A DNA stretch of 64,000 nt, taken from Sporosarcina sp. JAI121 (lineage in GTDB: Bacteria > Bacillota > Bacilli > Bacillales_A > Planococcaceae). How positions within the stretch are numbered: position 1 is the first letter of the stretch; every line of letters begins with the position of its first letter. The notes under the pieces are model-generated. The model did no database searches and was not told where the DNA came from. It saw only the letters and a list, made by a program, of their open reading frames with translations. The stretch spans positions 2,160,707 through 2,224,706 of the forward strand of contig NZ_JACCCL010000001.1 in assembly GCF_013408665.1 (NCBI RefSeq). Reading direction: 5' to 3'. The position numbers and the translations under genes are program-made. Of this stretch, positions 24,647 to 33,067 are shown piece by piece.

Positions 24647-25318
24647 TCATCTTTTATCCACTACTTTTGAAATACGATCTCCTACAAATTGAATGACTTG
24701 TACAAAAATAATTAATATCACGACAGTGACAATCATAATCGTATTGTCATAACGATAATAGCCGAATCGGATTGCTAAATCTCCGATTCCTCCACCGCCG
24801 ACAACGCCCGCCATCGCTGAATAGGCGACTAAACTAATGACTGTCAGTGTCACGCCTTGAATAATGCTTGTCTTCGCTTCCGGCAGTAGCACATCTTTGA
24901 TAATCATCCACGGCGTTGCACCAACCGCGATTGCAGCTTCAATGACACCTTTATCAATTTCACGCAGCGAAGTCTCTACGATTCTTGCAAAAAACGGTAT
25001 TGCGGCAGCGGATAACGATACACTCGCTGCACCAGGACCAATCGGGGTTCCTACTATTAATATAGTCAACGGAATTAACGCGACAAGTAAAATTATGAAC
25101 GGAATAGATCGGACCATATTGACGATAAAACCGAGAACTGAATTCAATGCCCTGTTTTCTAAAAACAACCCTTTATCCGTTATGAACAACAGAATACCTA
25201 ATGGTAGTCCGATAAGTAGTGCGATAGCGAGCGAAATACTAATCATGTAAAGCGTCTCCCCGAACGCTTTCGTTATATCGGGCATTAATTCCATAACGTG
25301 TGGAATATCAATTCCCAT
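24647..25318 (-). CDS. metI: Methionine ABC transporter permease
   Basis: A 223-residue permease with five TM helices and the EAA loop EAAIAVGATPWMIIKDVLLPEA that contacts MetN. Length is typical of MetI. ATG 25318 has GGAGGTG seven bases upstream and overlaps the end of metN, so the two are translationally coupled. It forms the membrane channel for methionine uptake. Confidence 0.94.
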   Translation of the reverse strand: MGIDIPHVMELMPDITKAFGETLYMISISLAIALLIGLPLGILLFITDKGLFLENRALNSVLGFIVNMVRSIPFIILLVALIPLTILIVGTPIGPGAASVSLSAAAIPFFARIVETSLREIDKGVIEAAIAVGATPWMIIKDVLLPEAKTSIIQGVTLTVISLVAYSAMAGVVGGGGIGDLAIRFGYYRYDNTIMIVTVVILIIFVQVIQFVGDRISKVVDKR

Positions 25319-26321
25319 AATCAATCACCTCCACTTGAGCTGCCCGCGATGACATATAGGCAATCGCCTTTTCTATTTCGTCATCTTCCCCTTTAAGTTC
25401 CATCAAGAAAGTACCAAGCGGCATTTCTTGAATATATTCAATCGAACCATGAAGGAAATTACCTTGAATAGTGAATTGCTGAACAGTGTCTGAGATAATT
25501 CCCTCGCCGGCAATATCCCCTTTAAACATAACCTTGACGAGTCGGCCCGTACACTTATTCAAGATTGTGGATGGAACTTCAAACGAGACGACACTGCTGA
25601 TAAATTCCTTGGTCAATTTTTCTTGAGGATTTGAAAAAATATCATATACTTGCCCCTCTTCAATCACTTTCCCATTTTGCATAATCGCCATTCGATCACA
25701 AATTTCTTTCACTACATTCATCTCATGCGTAATTAGAACAATCGTAATCCGTAATTCCTTATTGATTTTTTTTAACAGCCGTAAAATCGAGAGCGTTGTA
25801 TTCGGATCTAGTGCGGACGTTGCTTCATCACAGAGCAAGACGGATGGATTATTCGCAAGCGCCCGGGCAATGCCTACCCTCTGCTTTTGGCCACCACTTA
25901 ACTGGGCAGGGTATACATCCCTTTTATCCGAAAGGCCGACCATTTCAAGCAGCTCTGTCACCCGATCATTTATTTTAGTTGGAGAAGTTTTTGCAGCTCG
26001 TAAAGCAAATGCGATATTTTCAAATACAGTCTTTTGGCTGATTAAATAAAAGTGCTGAAAAATCATTCCAATTTTCAAACGTGCCAGACGAAGTGAATTT
26101 CCTTTTAGGCTCATCAAATTTAAGCCGTCTACTAAAATCGTTCCGCTAGTCGGTTTTTCCAACAAGTTTAGGCATCTGATAAGGGAGCTTTTCCCCGCAC
26201 CCGAGTAACCGACGATTCCGAAAATTTCTCCGGTGTTTATGTCGAACGATACATTATCAACGCCAGTAACAACTCTTTCTTTTGTTTTATATATTTTCGA
26301 CACATTTTGAATTTGAATCAT
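25308..26321 (-). CDS. metN: Methionine ABC transporter ATP-binding protein
   Basis: A 337-residue ATPase with Walker A GYSGAGKSS, signature LSGGQKQR, Walker B VLLCDEATSALDP, and the C-terminal NIL/ACT-like domain (about residues 260-337) that in E. coli MetN binds methionine and inhibits transport. First gene of the operon, with AGAGGAG before the ATG and a SAM-I riboswitch plus terminator in its leader. Confidence 0.95.
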   Translation of the reverse strand: MIQIQNVSKIYKTKERVVTGVDNVSFDINTGEIFGIVGYSGAGKSSLIRCLNLLEKPTSGTILVDGLNLMSLKGNSLRLARLKIGMIFQHFYLISQKTVFENIAFALRAAKTSPTKINDRVTELLEMVGLSDKRDVYPAQLSGGQKQRVGIARALANNPSVLLCDEATSALDPNTTLSILRLLKKINKELRITIVLITHEMNVVKEICDRMAIMQNGKVIEEGQVYDIFSNPQEKLTKEFISSVVSFEVPSTILNKCTGRLVKVMFKGDIAGEGIISDTVQQFTIQGNFLHGSIEYIQEMPLGTFLMELKGEDDEIEKAIAYMSSRAAQVEVIDYGN

Positions 26322-26372
26322 GCAAATCTCCTCTTTCTAATGGAAGTATGATACCTCTGGATGCCTGACCAT

Positions 26373-26406
26373 ATAAAAATGCTTCTTTCATATATGAAAG
26401 AAGCAC
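26373..26406 (-). terminator. Riboswitch-controlled terminator in the metNIQ leader
   Basis: GCTTCTTTCA (26381-26390) pairs with TGAAAGAAGC (26395-26405 region), followed on the minus strand by ATTTTTA. It lies just after the SAM-I aptamer and is the expected off-state terminator. Confidence 0.88.
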
Positions 26407-26421
26407 CGAAAAAGGTTTCAG

Positions 26422-26528
26422 CTCATCTTTCAGAATGAATTTCACTCTGTAGGAGTTAGCACCTTCCTCACTTTACGCAAGGGGTTGCTGGACGTCATCG
26501 GGCCTATCCCTCAGTCTCTCTTGATAAG
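26422..26528 (-). ncRNA. SAM-I riboswitch (S-box) of metNIQ
   Basis: On the minus strand the conserved S-box elements appear in order: CTTATCAAGAGAG at the 5' P1/P2 start, CTGAGGGATAGGCCCGATGA, CAGCAACC, the P3 region with GGTGCTAA, and the closing GATGAG that pairs with CTTATC. SAM binding should favour the terminator at 26373 and shut off methionine uptake. Confidence 0.95.
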
Positions 26529-26561
26529 TACCATTATGTAATTATTTTGATGATACAATGT

Positions 26562-26590
26562 ATACTAATCTATTCTAATTTATTTGTCAA
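26562..26590 (-). promoter_or_regulatory. Sigma-A promoter of metNIQ
   Basis: On the minus strand TTGACA (26585-26590) is followed after 17 bases by TAGTAT (26562-26567), about 34 bases upstream of the riboswitch. Confidence 0.65.
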
Positions 26591-26709
26591 CCTATCGACC
26601 AGCTACCATTGAGTCAAGTTTTTATGGGTACTACTTAAGGATAGGGAGTATTTTTTATGTAATTAATGGCTTGCAAACATAATCGGTTTTACAATGAAGA
26701 ATAGGCCAT

Positions 26710-26839
26710 GTTGATTTCCGCTCCAGGCGCACGCTTTCCGTGAGGCGGGCGGTGAGCCTCCTCGGTCGCTACACTCCACTGAGGGGTCTCATCTGTCCCG
26801 CTAATCCCACAGGAGTCGGCGCCTTTCTCTCCAATCAAC
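26710..26839 (+). repeat. GC-rich Bacillaceae-type intergenic repeat (family B), copy 1
   Basis: About 130 bases starting GTTGATTTCCGCTCC and ending TCTCCAATCAAC, with GCACGCTTTCCGTGAGG, GAGCCTCCTCGG and CCACAGGAGTCGGCGCC inside. It is the reverse-complement counterpart of the copy at 27005. Elements of this kind are common between genes in Bacillaceae and Planococcaceae genomes; the function is not established. Confidence 0.8.
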
Positions 26840-26882
26840 AGTGACGCCTTGTATATTTATATGATGATTAAACATATATAAC

Positions 26883-26897
26883 TGATAATTATTTTCA
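26883..26897. promoter_or_regulatory. Fur-box-like 7-1-7 sequence
   Basis: TGATAATTATTTTCA matches the B. subtilis 7-1-7 Fur/Per box (TGATAAT-N-ATTATCA) with one mismatch. It lies between the two family B repeats, about 380 bases from mtnE, and no iron gene is adjacent. Confidence 0.4.
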
Positions 26898-27004
26898 ATT
26901 AAAAACCTTGCAGTCCTTTGTAGGCACGATTCACTATACTAGAAGAGAGCCCTTTTTTCATGCCTACATCTACTAGCTACTTACATGATTCCTTGTGCAT
27001 TCCA

Positions 27005-27130
27005 ATTGATTGGAGTGGAAATCGGCGACTCCAGCGGGAACAGCGCGAGCTGAAGACCCTGGACTGAGCGTAGCGAGGGAAGCGGCTGAAGCCGTGCCCG
27101 CGGAAAGCGTCCGATTGGAACGGAAATCAA
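27005..27130 (-). repeat. GC-rich Bacillaceae-type intergenic repeat (family B), copy 2, inverted
   Basis: It starts TTGATTGGAGTGGAAATCGG and ends GATTGGAACGGAAATCAA, with AGCGCGAGCTGAAGACC and CCCGCGGAAAGCGTCCG inside. Inverted relative to copy 1 and separated from it by about 165 AT-rich bases. Confidence 0.8.
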
Positions 27131-27202
27131 TGGTGTTAAAGATGTTTTCTATTTATCCCCCACAAGCATTTTACTCATACTCCAGCTACCATTCTTGGAA
27201 GA

Positions 27203-27232
27203 TTGTCATTTTAGTAACATTCCATGTATACT
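27203..27232 (+). promoter_or_regulatory. Promoter of mtnE
   Basis: TTGTCA (27203-27208) and TATACT (27227-27232) with an 18-base spacer, 47 bases upstream of the start. Confidence 0.55.
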
Positions 27233-27278
27233 AACTTTAAAATAATAGTTTAGACTATATAGAAAACGAGGTTATTAT

Positions 27279-28445
27279 ATGGCAATATCAAATCGATTAA
27301 AAAACTTACCGCCGCACTTTTTCGCATCACTTGTACGAAATGTTGAAGAAGCTCTATCTGAAGGACGGGATGTTATTAACTTGGGGCGTGGAAACCCCGA
27401 TCAGCCCACTCCCCCTCACATTGTAAAGGCACTTCAAGAAGCGGTTGAAGATCCGGCAACACATGGCTACTCCCCTTTCAGAGGGACACCCGAATTAAAA
27501 CAGGCTGTTGCTGAATTTTACGAGCGAGAATACGATGTTCAAATTGATCCGAAAACAGAAGTTGCAGTTCTATTTGGTACAAAACCCGGATTGGTCGAGT
27601 TACCACTTGCCATAATGAACGAAGGTGAATTACTTTTGCTTCCGGATCCGGGATATCCTGATTATTTATCAAGTGTAAGCTTGGCAAATATTAAATATGA
27701 TTTAATGCCACTACTAGCTAAAAATGATTTTTTACCCGATTACAAAGCCTTAAGCGAAGAACAAAAAAAGCAAGCGAAATTAATGTATTTGAACTATCCG
27801 AACAACCCGACCAGCGCATCTGCCAACATACCATTCTTCGACGAAACAGTTGCTTTGGCAAAAGCCAATGATATTGCAATCCTCCATGACTTTGCTTACG
27901 GCGGAATCGGTTTTGACGGCGTTAAGCCCGTCAGTTTCCTGCAAGCGGAAGGTGCGAAAGACGTTGGCATTGAAATGTATACGTTGTCGAAAACATATAA
28001 TATGGCCGGCTGGCGTGTCGGCTTTGCTGTCGGAAATGCGGAAATCATCGAAGCGATCAGCTTATTGCAAGATCATCTATTCATAGACATATTTCCGGCT
28101 GTGCAGCGCGCAGCGGCAGCCGCGTTAACAGGAAGACAGAATTGTGTGTATGAGCTCGTATCCCTTTACGAAAGCCGCCGGAATGTCTTAATTGCCGAAT
28201 GTAGACGAATCGGTTGGGATGTAGTTGCCCCGACAGCTTCTTTCTTCGCTTGGCTGCCTGTTCCAAAAGGTTATACGAGTGAGTCTTTCACCAATGTCCT
28301 ATTGGAAAAAGCGGACATTGCCGTTGCCCCCGGGCACGCCTTCGGAGAACATGGTGAAGGTTATGTACGCGTTGGCTTATTAGTAGAAGAAGATCGTATA
28401 GTTGAAGCGATTGCAAGGATTGAAAAACTCGGTCTTTTTTCTTAA
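27279..28445 (+). CDS. mtnE: Aminotransferase of methionine salvage (MtnE-type)
   Basis: A 388-residue class I/II PLP aminotransferase. It follows B. subtilis MtnE (YkrV) closely along its length: INLGRGNPDQPTPPHIV, GLVELPLAIMN, PDPGYPDY, LMYLNYPNNPT, and the PLP-lysine segment YTLSKTYNMAGWRVGFAVGN. MtnE converts 2-keto-4-methylthiobutyrate to methionine, the last step of methylthioadenosine salvage. Unlike B. subtilis it is not beside other mtn genes, and I see no S-box in its leader. GAGG lies before ATG 27279. Another branched-chain or aromatic aminotransferase activity is possible. Confidence 0.85.
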   Translation: MAISNRLKNLPPHFFASLVRNVEEALSEGRDVINLGRGNPDQPTPPHIVKALQEAVEDPATHGYSPFRGTPELKQAVAEFYEREYDVQIDPKTEVAVLFGTKPGLVELPLAIMNEGELLLLPDPGYPDYLSSVSLANIKYDLMPLLAKNDFLPDYKALSEEQKKQAKLMYLNYPNNPTSASANIPFFDETVALAKANDIAILHDFAYGGIGFDGVKPVSFLQAEGAKDVGIEMYTLSKTYNMAGWRVGFAVGNAEIIEAISLLQDHLFIDIFPAVQRAAAAALTGRQNCVYELVSLYESRRNVLIAECRRIGWDVVAPTASFFAWLPVPKGYTSESFTNVLLEKADIAVAPGHAFGEHGEGYVRVGLLVEEDRIVEAIARIEKLGLFS

Positions 28446-28483
28446 TGATTATGGTGTATGTTAAAGTATAGTATTCTTTTAAA

Positions 28484-28580
28484 TACGCTTCGGCGCTAGG
28501 GGATGCCTCCCGCCATAAGCCAAACAACTTCGTCGTCAGTCTTATGACTCCGGCTACCCCTGTAAGGCGCCTACGCTCAG
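28484..28580 (+). repeat. Family A palindromic repeat, full copy
   Basis: CGGCGCTAGGGGATGCCTCC, CGCCATAAGCC, CAGTCTTATG and CTCCGGCTACCCCTGTAAGG in order, ending GCGCC. It matches the copy at 62545 directly and those at 16369 and 54040 as reverse complement. It lies between mtnE and the convergent ytbE-like gene. Confidence 0.8.
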
Positions 28581-28617
28581 TTTATATACGATATTCACTA
28601 CCTCCGCTCATCTAGTT

Positions 28618-28666
28618 ACCAAAGTAAGGGATCAAAACTTATATGGTTTTGATCCCTTACTTTGGT
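28618..28666. terminator. Perfect 21-bp inverted repeat, probable bidirectional terminator
   Basis: Arms 28618-28638 and 28646-28666 are exact complements around a 7-base loop. It lies between convergent genes, 14 bases from the ytbE stop. The stem contains AAAAC/GTTTT but no clear T run follows on either strand. Confidence 0.6.
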
Positions 28667-28679
28667 ATGTTAATTCATA

Positions 28680-29519
28680 TTAAAAGTCAATGTTATCCGG
28701 GTCTGGACCAACTCGATGATTCTTATTCAAACTGTCGATACGTGCCATATCTTCTGGTGTTAACTCGAAATCAAACACGGTTGCGTTTTCGGCGATGCGA
28801 TGTTCTTTCGTCGATTTCGGAATTGTGATAACGCCATTTTGCAAGTCCCAGCGTAAAATGACTTGGGCTACGGACTTACCATATTTATCGGCAATTTCTT
28901 GAAGTTCTGTATTATCGAGCAACTCCCCCTGCATCAGTGGAGACCATGCTTCCAATTGGATATCATGTCGTAGGCAAAATGCATGCAGTTCTTTTTGTGT
29001 TAAACGTGGATGATATTCCACTTGGTTCAGCATCGGTTTAATTTCCGCATCCTTCATCAAATCCTCTAGGTGATGAATTTGGAAGTTACTAACACCGATT
29101 GCTTTAACCCGACCTTCCTTATAAAGGGTCTCCAATGCGCGCCACGCATCTTTATATTTACCGGCTACCGGCCAATGAATGAGGTATAAATCCAAATAGT
29201 CTATATCTAGTTTAGTTAGGCTTTCTTCGTAAGCCGCGATTGTCGTTTCGTAGCCCAGCTCTGAATTCCAGACTTTTGATGTGATGAATAGATCTTCTCT
29301 TGCAACTCCTGTTTCCGCCATCGCTTGACGAACACCTTGTCCCACGCCGACTTCATTGCCGTAAATAGCAGCTGTATCGATACTGCGATAGCCATGTGTA
29401 ATCGCAGTTTTCACTGCATTCACCAGTTCTTGTCCTTCTTCAACTTTGAATACCCCAAGACCTAACCAAGGCATTTTCACACCATTTTGCAATGTTGTTG
29501 TAGACTGTAAGTTCTCCAT
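28680..29519 (-). CDS. ytbE: Aldo/keto reductase, YtbE-like
   Basis: A 279-residue AKR5-type reductase. The catalytic tetrad is visible: Asp (SIDTAAIYGNE), Tyr (IYGNE), Lys (FITSKVW) and His (LYLIHWPV). Such enzymes reduce glyoxal, methylglyoxal and other aldehydes with NADPH. Its neighbours, an AraJ-like MFS gene and a divergent HxlR regulator, reproduce the B. subtilis ytcD-ytbD-ytbE locus, so the symbol rests on synteny. GGAGGGAATTG precedes the ATG. Confidence 0.9.
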   Translation of the reverse strand: MENLQSTTTLQNGVKMPWLGLGVFKVEEGQELVNAVKTAITHGYRSIDTAAIYGNEVGVGQGVRQAMAETGVAREDLFITSKVWNSELGYETTIAAYEESLTKLDIDYLDLYLIHWPVAGKYKDAWRALETLYKEGRVKAIGVSNFQIHHLEDLMKDAEIKPMLNQVEYHPRLTQKELHAFCLRHDIQLEAWSPLMQGELLDNTELQEIADKYGKSVAQVILRWDLQNGVITIPKSTKEHRIAENATVFDFELTPEDMARIDSLNKNHRVGPDPDNIDF

Positions 29520-29588
29520 AATTCAATTCCCTCCAATTTTGTAAGTAACACTGTGTTGCAATCATTTTTGTCAAAATTGTTTCCTCAA

Positions 29589-30788
29589 TCAGGAAGTGCC
29601 TAGTCGCCGTTGATCTTTCCTTTCCAGCGACCGGCTGACTCCTGTTATTAGCGCGGCAGTCAGTACCATCGTTCCTCCGATCCAAGATGTATGAATGAGC
29701 CCAATCGAATCCGTTACTACTCCGCCCGTATACGCTCCTATTGCAATTCCCGCATTAAATGCAGCTATGTTCATTGCTGAAGCGACGTCTACCGCACTTG
29801 GTACAAAACGTTCGGCTAACATGACGACATACACTTGAAGTCCCGAAACGTTCATAAATGCAAACAACCCCATGAAAACTATTGTGATGAGACCCACGAC
29901 CTTAAATGGTACAGTAAATGTCAAAACAAATAGCACAATTGCCTGGGCGATAAACATATAGAACAGCGAGCCGATCGGGTTCTTATTTGATAGTTTTCCA
30001 CCAATCATATTACCGATTGCAATCGCGATTCCATAAATAAGTAAAATCATCACGATTGTTCCTTGTTTAAATCCTGTTACCGTTTGAAGCATAGGAGATA
30101 AGTACGTGAATACGACAAACGTTCCTCCATACCCTAATGCCGTAATCGTCAATACCAACAATATCCGACTATTTGTCACAAGCTTGACTTGGTCCCGGAT
30201 AGTTGTGGGTTTGCTTTGACGTAAATCGGATGGTACGAGAATACTATTCGCGATTAACCCTATTATCCCAATAATTACGATTGCTACAAAGGCAAAGCGC
30301 CAACCAAACTGTTGCCCTACAAATGTACCGAATGGAACCCCTGTAATCGTAGCGACAGTGAGTCCTGTAAACATGATTGAAATCGCGCTTGCTCTGCGGT
30401 TTTCAGGAACGACATCAGCGGCGATCGTCGATCCGATTGACATAAATACACCATGTGAAAATGCGGAAATGACGCGGGCAACCAGTAAGACGGTAACGCT
30501 TGAAGCACTTGCTGCGATGCCGTTTCCTATAATAAAGACTACCATAATCCACAGCAGTAATGATTTCCGCGGCATTCTTGAAGTAAGCGACGTTAAAATC
30601 GGCGCTCCTATCATGACACCTAGTGCATATAGCGAAACAGTCAGCCCGGCCGTTGTAACCGATATATCCAAATCTTGAGAAATCAGCGGCAATAGCCCCA
30701 CACTGATAAACTCCGTTGTTCCAATTGCAAATGCACTGACAGCTAATGCAAGCAGTGCAAACATACTTCTCTTTTTATCTAAAGTCAT
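29589..30788 (-). CDS. ytbD: MFS transporter, YtbD-like
   Basis: A 399-residue, 12-TM DHA-type exporter of the AraJ/YtbD group. Marks are AFAIGTTEFISVGLLPLIS in TM1, the motif A-like LTSRMPRKSLLL after TM2 and SAFSHGVFMSIGSTIAADVV in TM4. In B. subtilis the homologous ytbDE operon is controlled by the divergent HxlR-type gene ytcD. Substrate unknown. It is followed after about 70 bases by ytbE, with no terminator between. Confidence 0.87.
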   Translation of the reverse strand: MTLDKKRSMFALLALAVSAFAIGTTEFISVGLLPLISQDLDISVTTAGLTVSLYALGVMIGAPILTSLTSRMPRKSLLLWIMVVFIIGNGIAASASSVTVLLVARVISAFSHGVFMSIGSTIAADVVPENRRASAISIMFTGLTVATITGVPFGTFVGQQFGWRFAFVAIVIIGIIGLIANSILVPSDLRQSKPTTIRDQVKLVTNSRILLVLTITALGYGGTFVVFTYLSPMLQTVTGFKQGTIVMILLIYGIAIAIGNMIGGKLSNKNPIGSLFYMFIAQAIVLFVLTFTVPFKVVGLITIVFMGLFAFMNVSGLQVYVVMLAERFVPSAVDVASAMNIAAFNAGIAIGAYTGGVVTDSIGLIHTSWIGGTMVLTAALITGVSRSLERKDQRRLGTS

Positions 30789-30903
30789 TCTTTCCCTTCC
30801 CTTTCTTTCCTGGTGTTGTATGATGAATCGACGAAGAGTAAAATTAAAAACATATCGTGTAACCCACCGCTTATGTTAGTATGAATCACAAGGGTTATAA
30901 AGA

Positions 30904-30967
30904 AAAGTACGCACTTTAAAGTGCTGTAGGCACCAAAAAGTAATATAGGTACTTAAAAGTTCCTATA
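30904..30967. promoter_or_regulatory. Candidate YtcD operator region
   Basis: Between the divergent ytbD and ytcD starts lie a perfect palindrome GCACTTTAAAGTGC (30911-30924) and an imperfect one AGGTACTTAAAAGTTCCT (about 30947-30964). HxlR regulators bind such sites near their promoters. A possible -10 (TAATAT, 30941-30946) for ytcD lies between them. Confidence 0.5.
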
Positions 30968-30980
30968 GTGGAGGAATTCG

Positions 30981-31352
30981 ATGACAAAAAAGAAGTATAA
31001 TATATCTGTCGAAGCGACATTAGAAGTAATTGGTGGAAAATGGAAATGTGTAATTCTATGCCATTTAACACATGGCAAAAAAAGGACTAGTGAATTGAAA
31101 CGACTCATGCCTGATATTACGCAAAAAATGTTAACGCAACAATTGCGTGAGCTGGAAGCAGATGGCGTTATAAACCGGATTGCATACAACCAAGTTCCGC
31201 CGAAAGTAGAATATGAGCTAAGTGAATATGGGTTAAGTTTAGGGAGCATATTGGATGCGTTATGCGCATGGGGGGAAGTTCATATTACGAAAGTATATGG
31301 AGATAAATTTTCCGTCCTAGGTGATAGCGTTTTGAACGATAAGCTGAGATAA
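30981..31352 (+). CDS. ytcD: HxlR-family regulator, YtcD-like
   Basis: A 123-residue HxlR winged-helix protein: VEATLEVIGGKWKCVILCHL opens the domain, the recognition helix is in ITQKMLTQQLRELEADG, and the wing is YNQVPPKVEYELSEYG. Cys residues at WKCVILC could be redox-active. It is divergent from ytbD/ytbE, as in B. subtilis, and probably represses them. TGGAGG precedes the ATG. A terminator follows at 31364. Confidence 0.88.
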   Translation: MTKKKYNISVEATLEVIGGKWKCVILCHLTHGKKRTSELKRLMPDITQKMLTQQLRELEADGVINRIAYNQVPPKVEYELSEYGLSLGSILDALCAWGEVHITKVYGDKFSVLGDSVLNDKLR

Positions 31353-31363
31353 CTGACTGCGTA

Positions 31364-31396
31364 AAAAGAGATTCCATTCATACGGAATCTCTTTTC
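31364..31396 (+). terminator. Terminator of ytcD
   Basis: AAAAGAGATTCC pairs exactly with GGAATCTCTTTT (31384-31395) around a 9-base loop. Confidence 0.8.
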
Positions 31397-31471
31397 ACAC
31401 TTTAAAGGAAGGTTATTTTCGACTGCATTATTGTTCTTTATCGTGACACCGCTCCCCTTCTTCGAAAAGCG

Positions 31472-32068
31472 TTAAAAATCACCCTTTATGATTTTTTCAA
31501 AATCGCCATAGTCCCGATTATAGCGAATCTTTCCTATTTTACCCTCCTCGGGACAAATGGCAAGACCCGTTATCTTGGCCTTCTTTTTGTTACTACCCTC
31601 TTTTTTATAAGTTATATATACAGTAAAGTCGTAATCCCTAGGCCGATCTTCGCTTTGTTCCACGGCAATCTTGTCAACAGTTATTTGATAGCCCGAGTCA
31701 TCAGCTGCTACTTGGAAATTCAAAGGGTAGATCATGATGTGACTGTCATATCCGAATTCAGTGAAATGCGGTCCGTATAACTTTTCCAGATAGTTAGTGA
31801 ACTGTGTATCATCCGGCGGTGTGCCCGGATTGTTGCTCTGTTGGTTTATCAAATCATTAAAAATTTTCATGAATTCTTTGTCGGGAGCAGTAAATTCATG
31901 TTCAAGAACAGTTTGAATGGCAACCTTATTTTTATCTACCGGCTCCGTTTCTGAACACGCTGCAACCAGCAATGAAAGAAGAGCAAGAGACAGCAACACT
32001 CCTACATTCCAATGTACGCTTCTCTTTTTAGTGGTAGATGGATCCCTCCTAAAAATTTTACGATACAT
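31472..32068 (-). CDS. Lipoprotein of unknown function
   Basis: A 198-residue protein with a long N-region (MYRKIFRRDPSTTKKR), a hydrophobic segment and lipobox LVAAC, so it is predicted to be membrane-anchored outside the cell. The mature part begins with a helix (AIQTVLEHEFTAPDKEFMKI) and has a beta-rich second half (FTVYITYKK), the arrangement of many small Bacillus lipoproteins. I cannot name a family. GGGGAG eight bases before the ATG supports the start. Confidence 0.7.
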   Translation of the reverse strand: MYRKIFRRDPSTTKKRSVHWNVGVLLSLALLSLLVAACSETEPVDKNKVAIQTVLEHEFTAPDKEFMKIFNDLINQQSNNPGTPPDDTQFTNYLEKLYGPHFTEFGYDSHIMIYPLNFQVAADDSGYQITVDKIAVEQSEDRPRDYDFTVYITYKKEGSNKKKAKITGLAICPEEGKIGKIRYNRDYGDFEKIIKGDF

Positions 32069-32118
32069 AAAGTCAGCTCCCCAGATTTAATGGTCAATTT
32101 ATTCCTTAAAGGTAGTAT

Positions 32119-32880
32119 CTACTCTTTATTAGCCACAGCTTCAAACGTTATTGTCTGTTTTGGGTTCACCGGATATTCCCCGAAATTATAGTCCGAAGAA
32201 ATTGTAATGTTATTAAACCCTACATCTTCTAGGATTAACTTGAATTCTTCTACGCCAAACCAGCGTAAAGGAAATCGTTCAAGTTCTGTTTGTAAAAGCG
32301 AACCGTTACGCCATTTCTCATATCGCCCATGTGCTATTGAGTACTGATGAATATAGTCAATCTCCACAGTTTTATTTTCCAATGTGATACTATCACCGTT
32401 CGAACATTCCCAAGTCCTAGTCGAAATTTTGCCTATCGAGACTTCAGTTTGCAAAAACAAATCAACGATTAACCTTCCGCCGTCTGCAAGATGCCGATAA
32501 AAGTTTTTCAACGCCTTGATAGAATCCTCTCTTTTATGCAGTAACAAAAATGTACCCGCAGGGATGATTATGGCATCATATTTCATATCCAATGAAAATG
32601 ACGCCATTTCCCCTTCGAAAAGGGTAGGAGTTAGACCTCTTTCTTCACAGTTGGTACGGCAGATAGTTAACATATCAGCCGAACTGTCAAATCCATCAAC
32701 CTTAAATCCTTTTTCCAAAAGTGGTATCAAGATTCGGCCTGTACCGGTTGCAGGTTCGAGAATACGCCCTGTGCAAGAATCTAATCTATCTAAATAATAT
32801 TCCACATCCCCGAATGAATGCCCGACAGGTTTGTCTAAATCATAGACTTCAGAAGATAACCTACTATAATAACTTAACAA
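32119..32880 (-). CDS. Class I SAM-dependent methyltransferase
   Basis: A 253-residue Rossmann-fold methyltransferase. Motif I ILEPATGTGRILIPLL near residue 40 and the acidic end of strand 2 (VDGFDSSADML) bind SAM, followed by post-I AIIIPAGTFLLL. The substrate is not evident. I choose TTG 32880, with AAAGGGGAAG before it, over ATG 32910, which lacks a ribosome binding site; the protein then begins LSYYSRLSSEVYDLDKP, the usual start of this subgroup. It follows no obvious operon partner. Confidence 0.78.
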   Translation of the reverse strand: MLSYYSRLSSEVYDLDKPVGHSFGDVEYYLDRLDSCTGRILEPATGTGRILIPLLEKGFKVDGFDSSADMLTICRTNCEERGLTPTLFEGEMASFSLDMKYDAIIIPAGTFLLLHKREDSIKALKNFYRHLADGGRLIVDLFLQTEVSIGKISTRTWECSNGDSITLENKTVEIDYIHQYSIAHGRYEKWRNGSLLQTELERFPLRWFGVEEFKLILEDVGFNNITISSDYNFGEYPVNPKQTITFEAVANKE

Positions 32881-33067
32881 TTTACTTCCCCTTTCAACCT
32901 TCACACTCATTTACTCTTAAATATATATTCTGTAAATCACGCCATCTATCAATACGTCCAGTTATTGGAATGGTTTATTTAATTTAGTATCGATTGCCTT
33001 TAGCACATTAAATTGCTAATTTTTAATTCAGTACAGCACTACCCTACAGCAGTGCTGTGTTGCACAT

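Noticed and set aside
27010..27234. 74-residue open frame on the plus strand
   Set aside because: It lies inside the GC-rich family B repeat and its translation (Ala/Glu/Arg-rich) is a by-product of that element.
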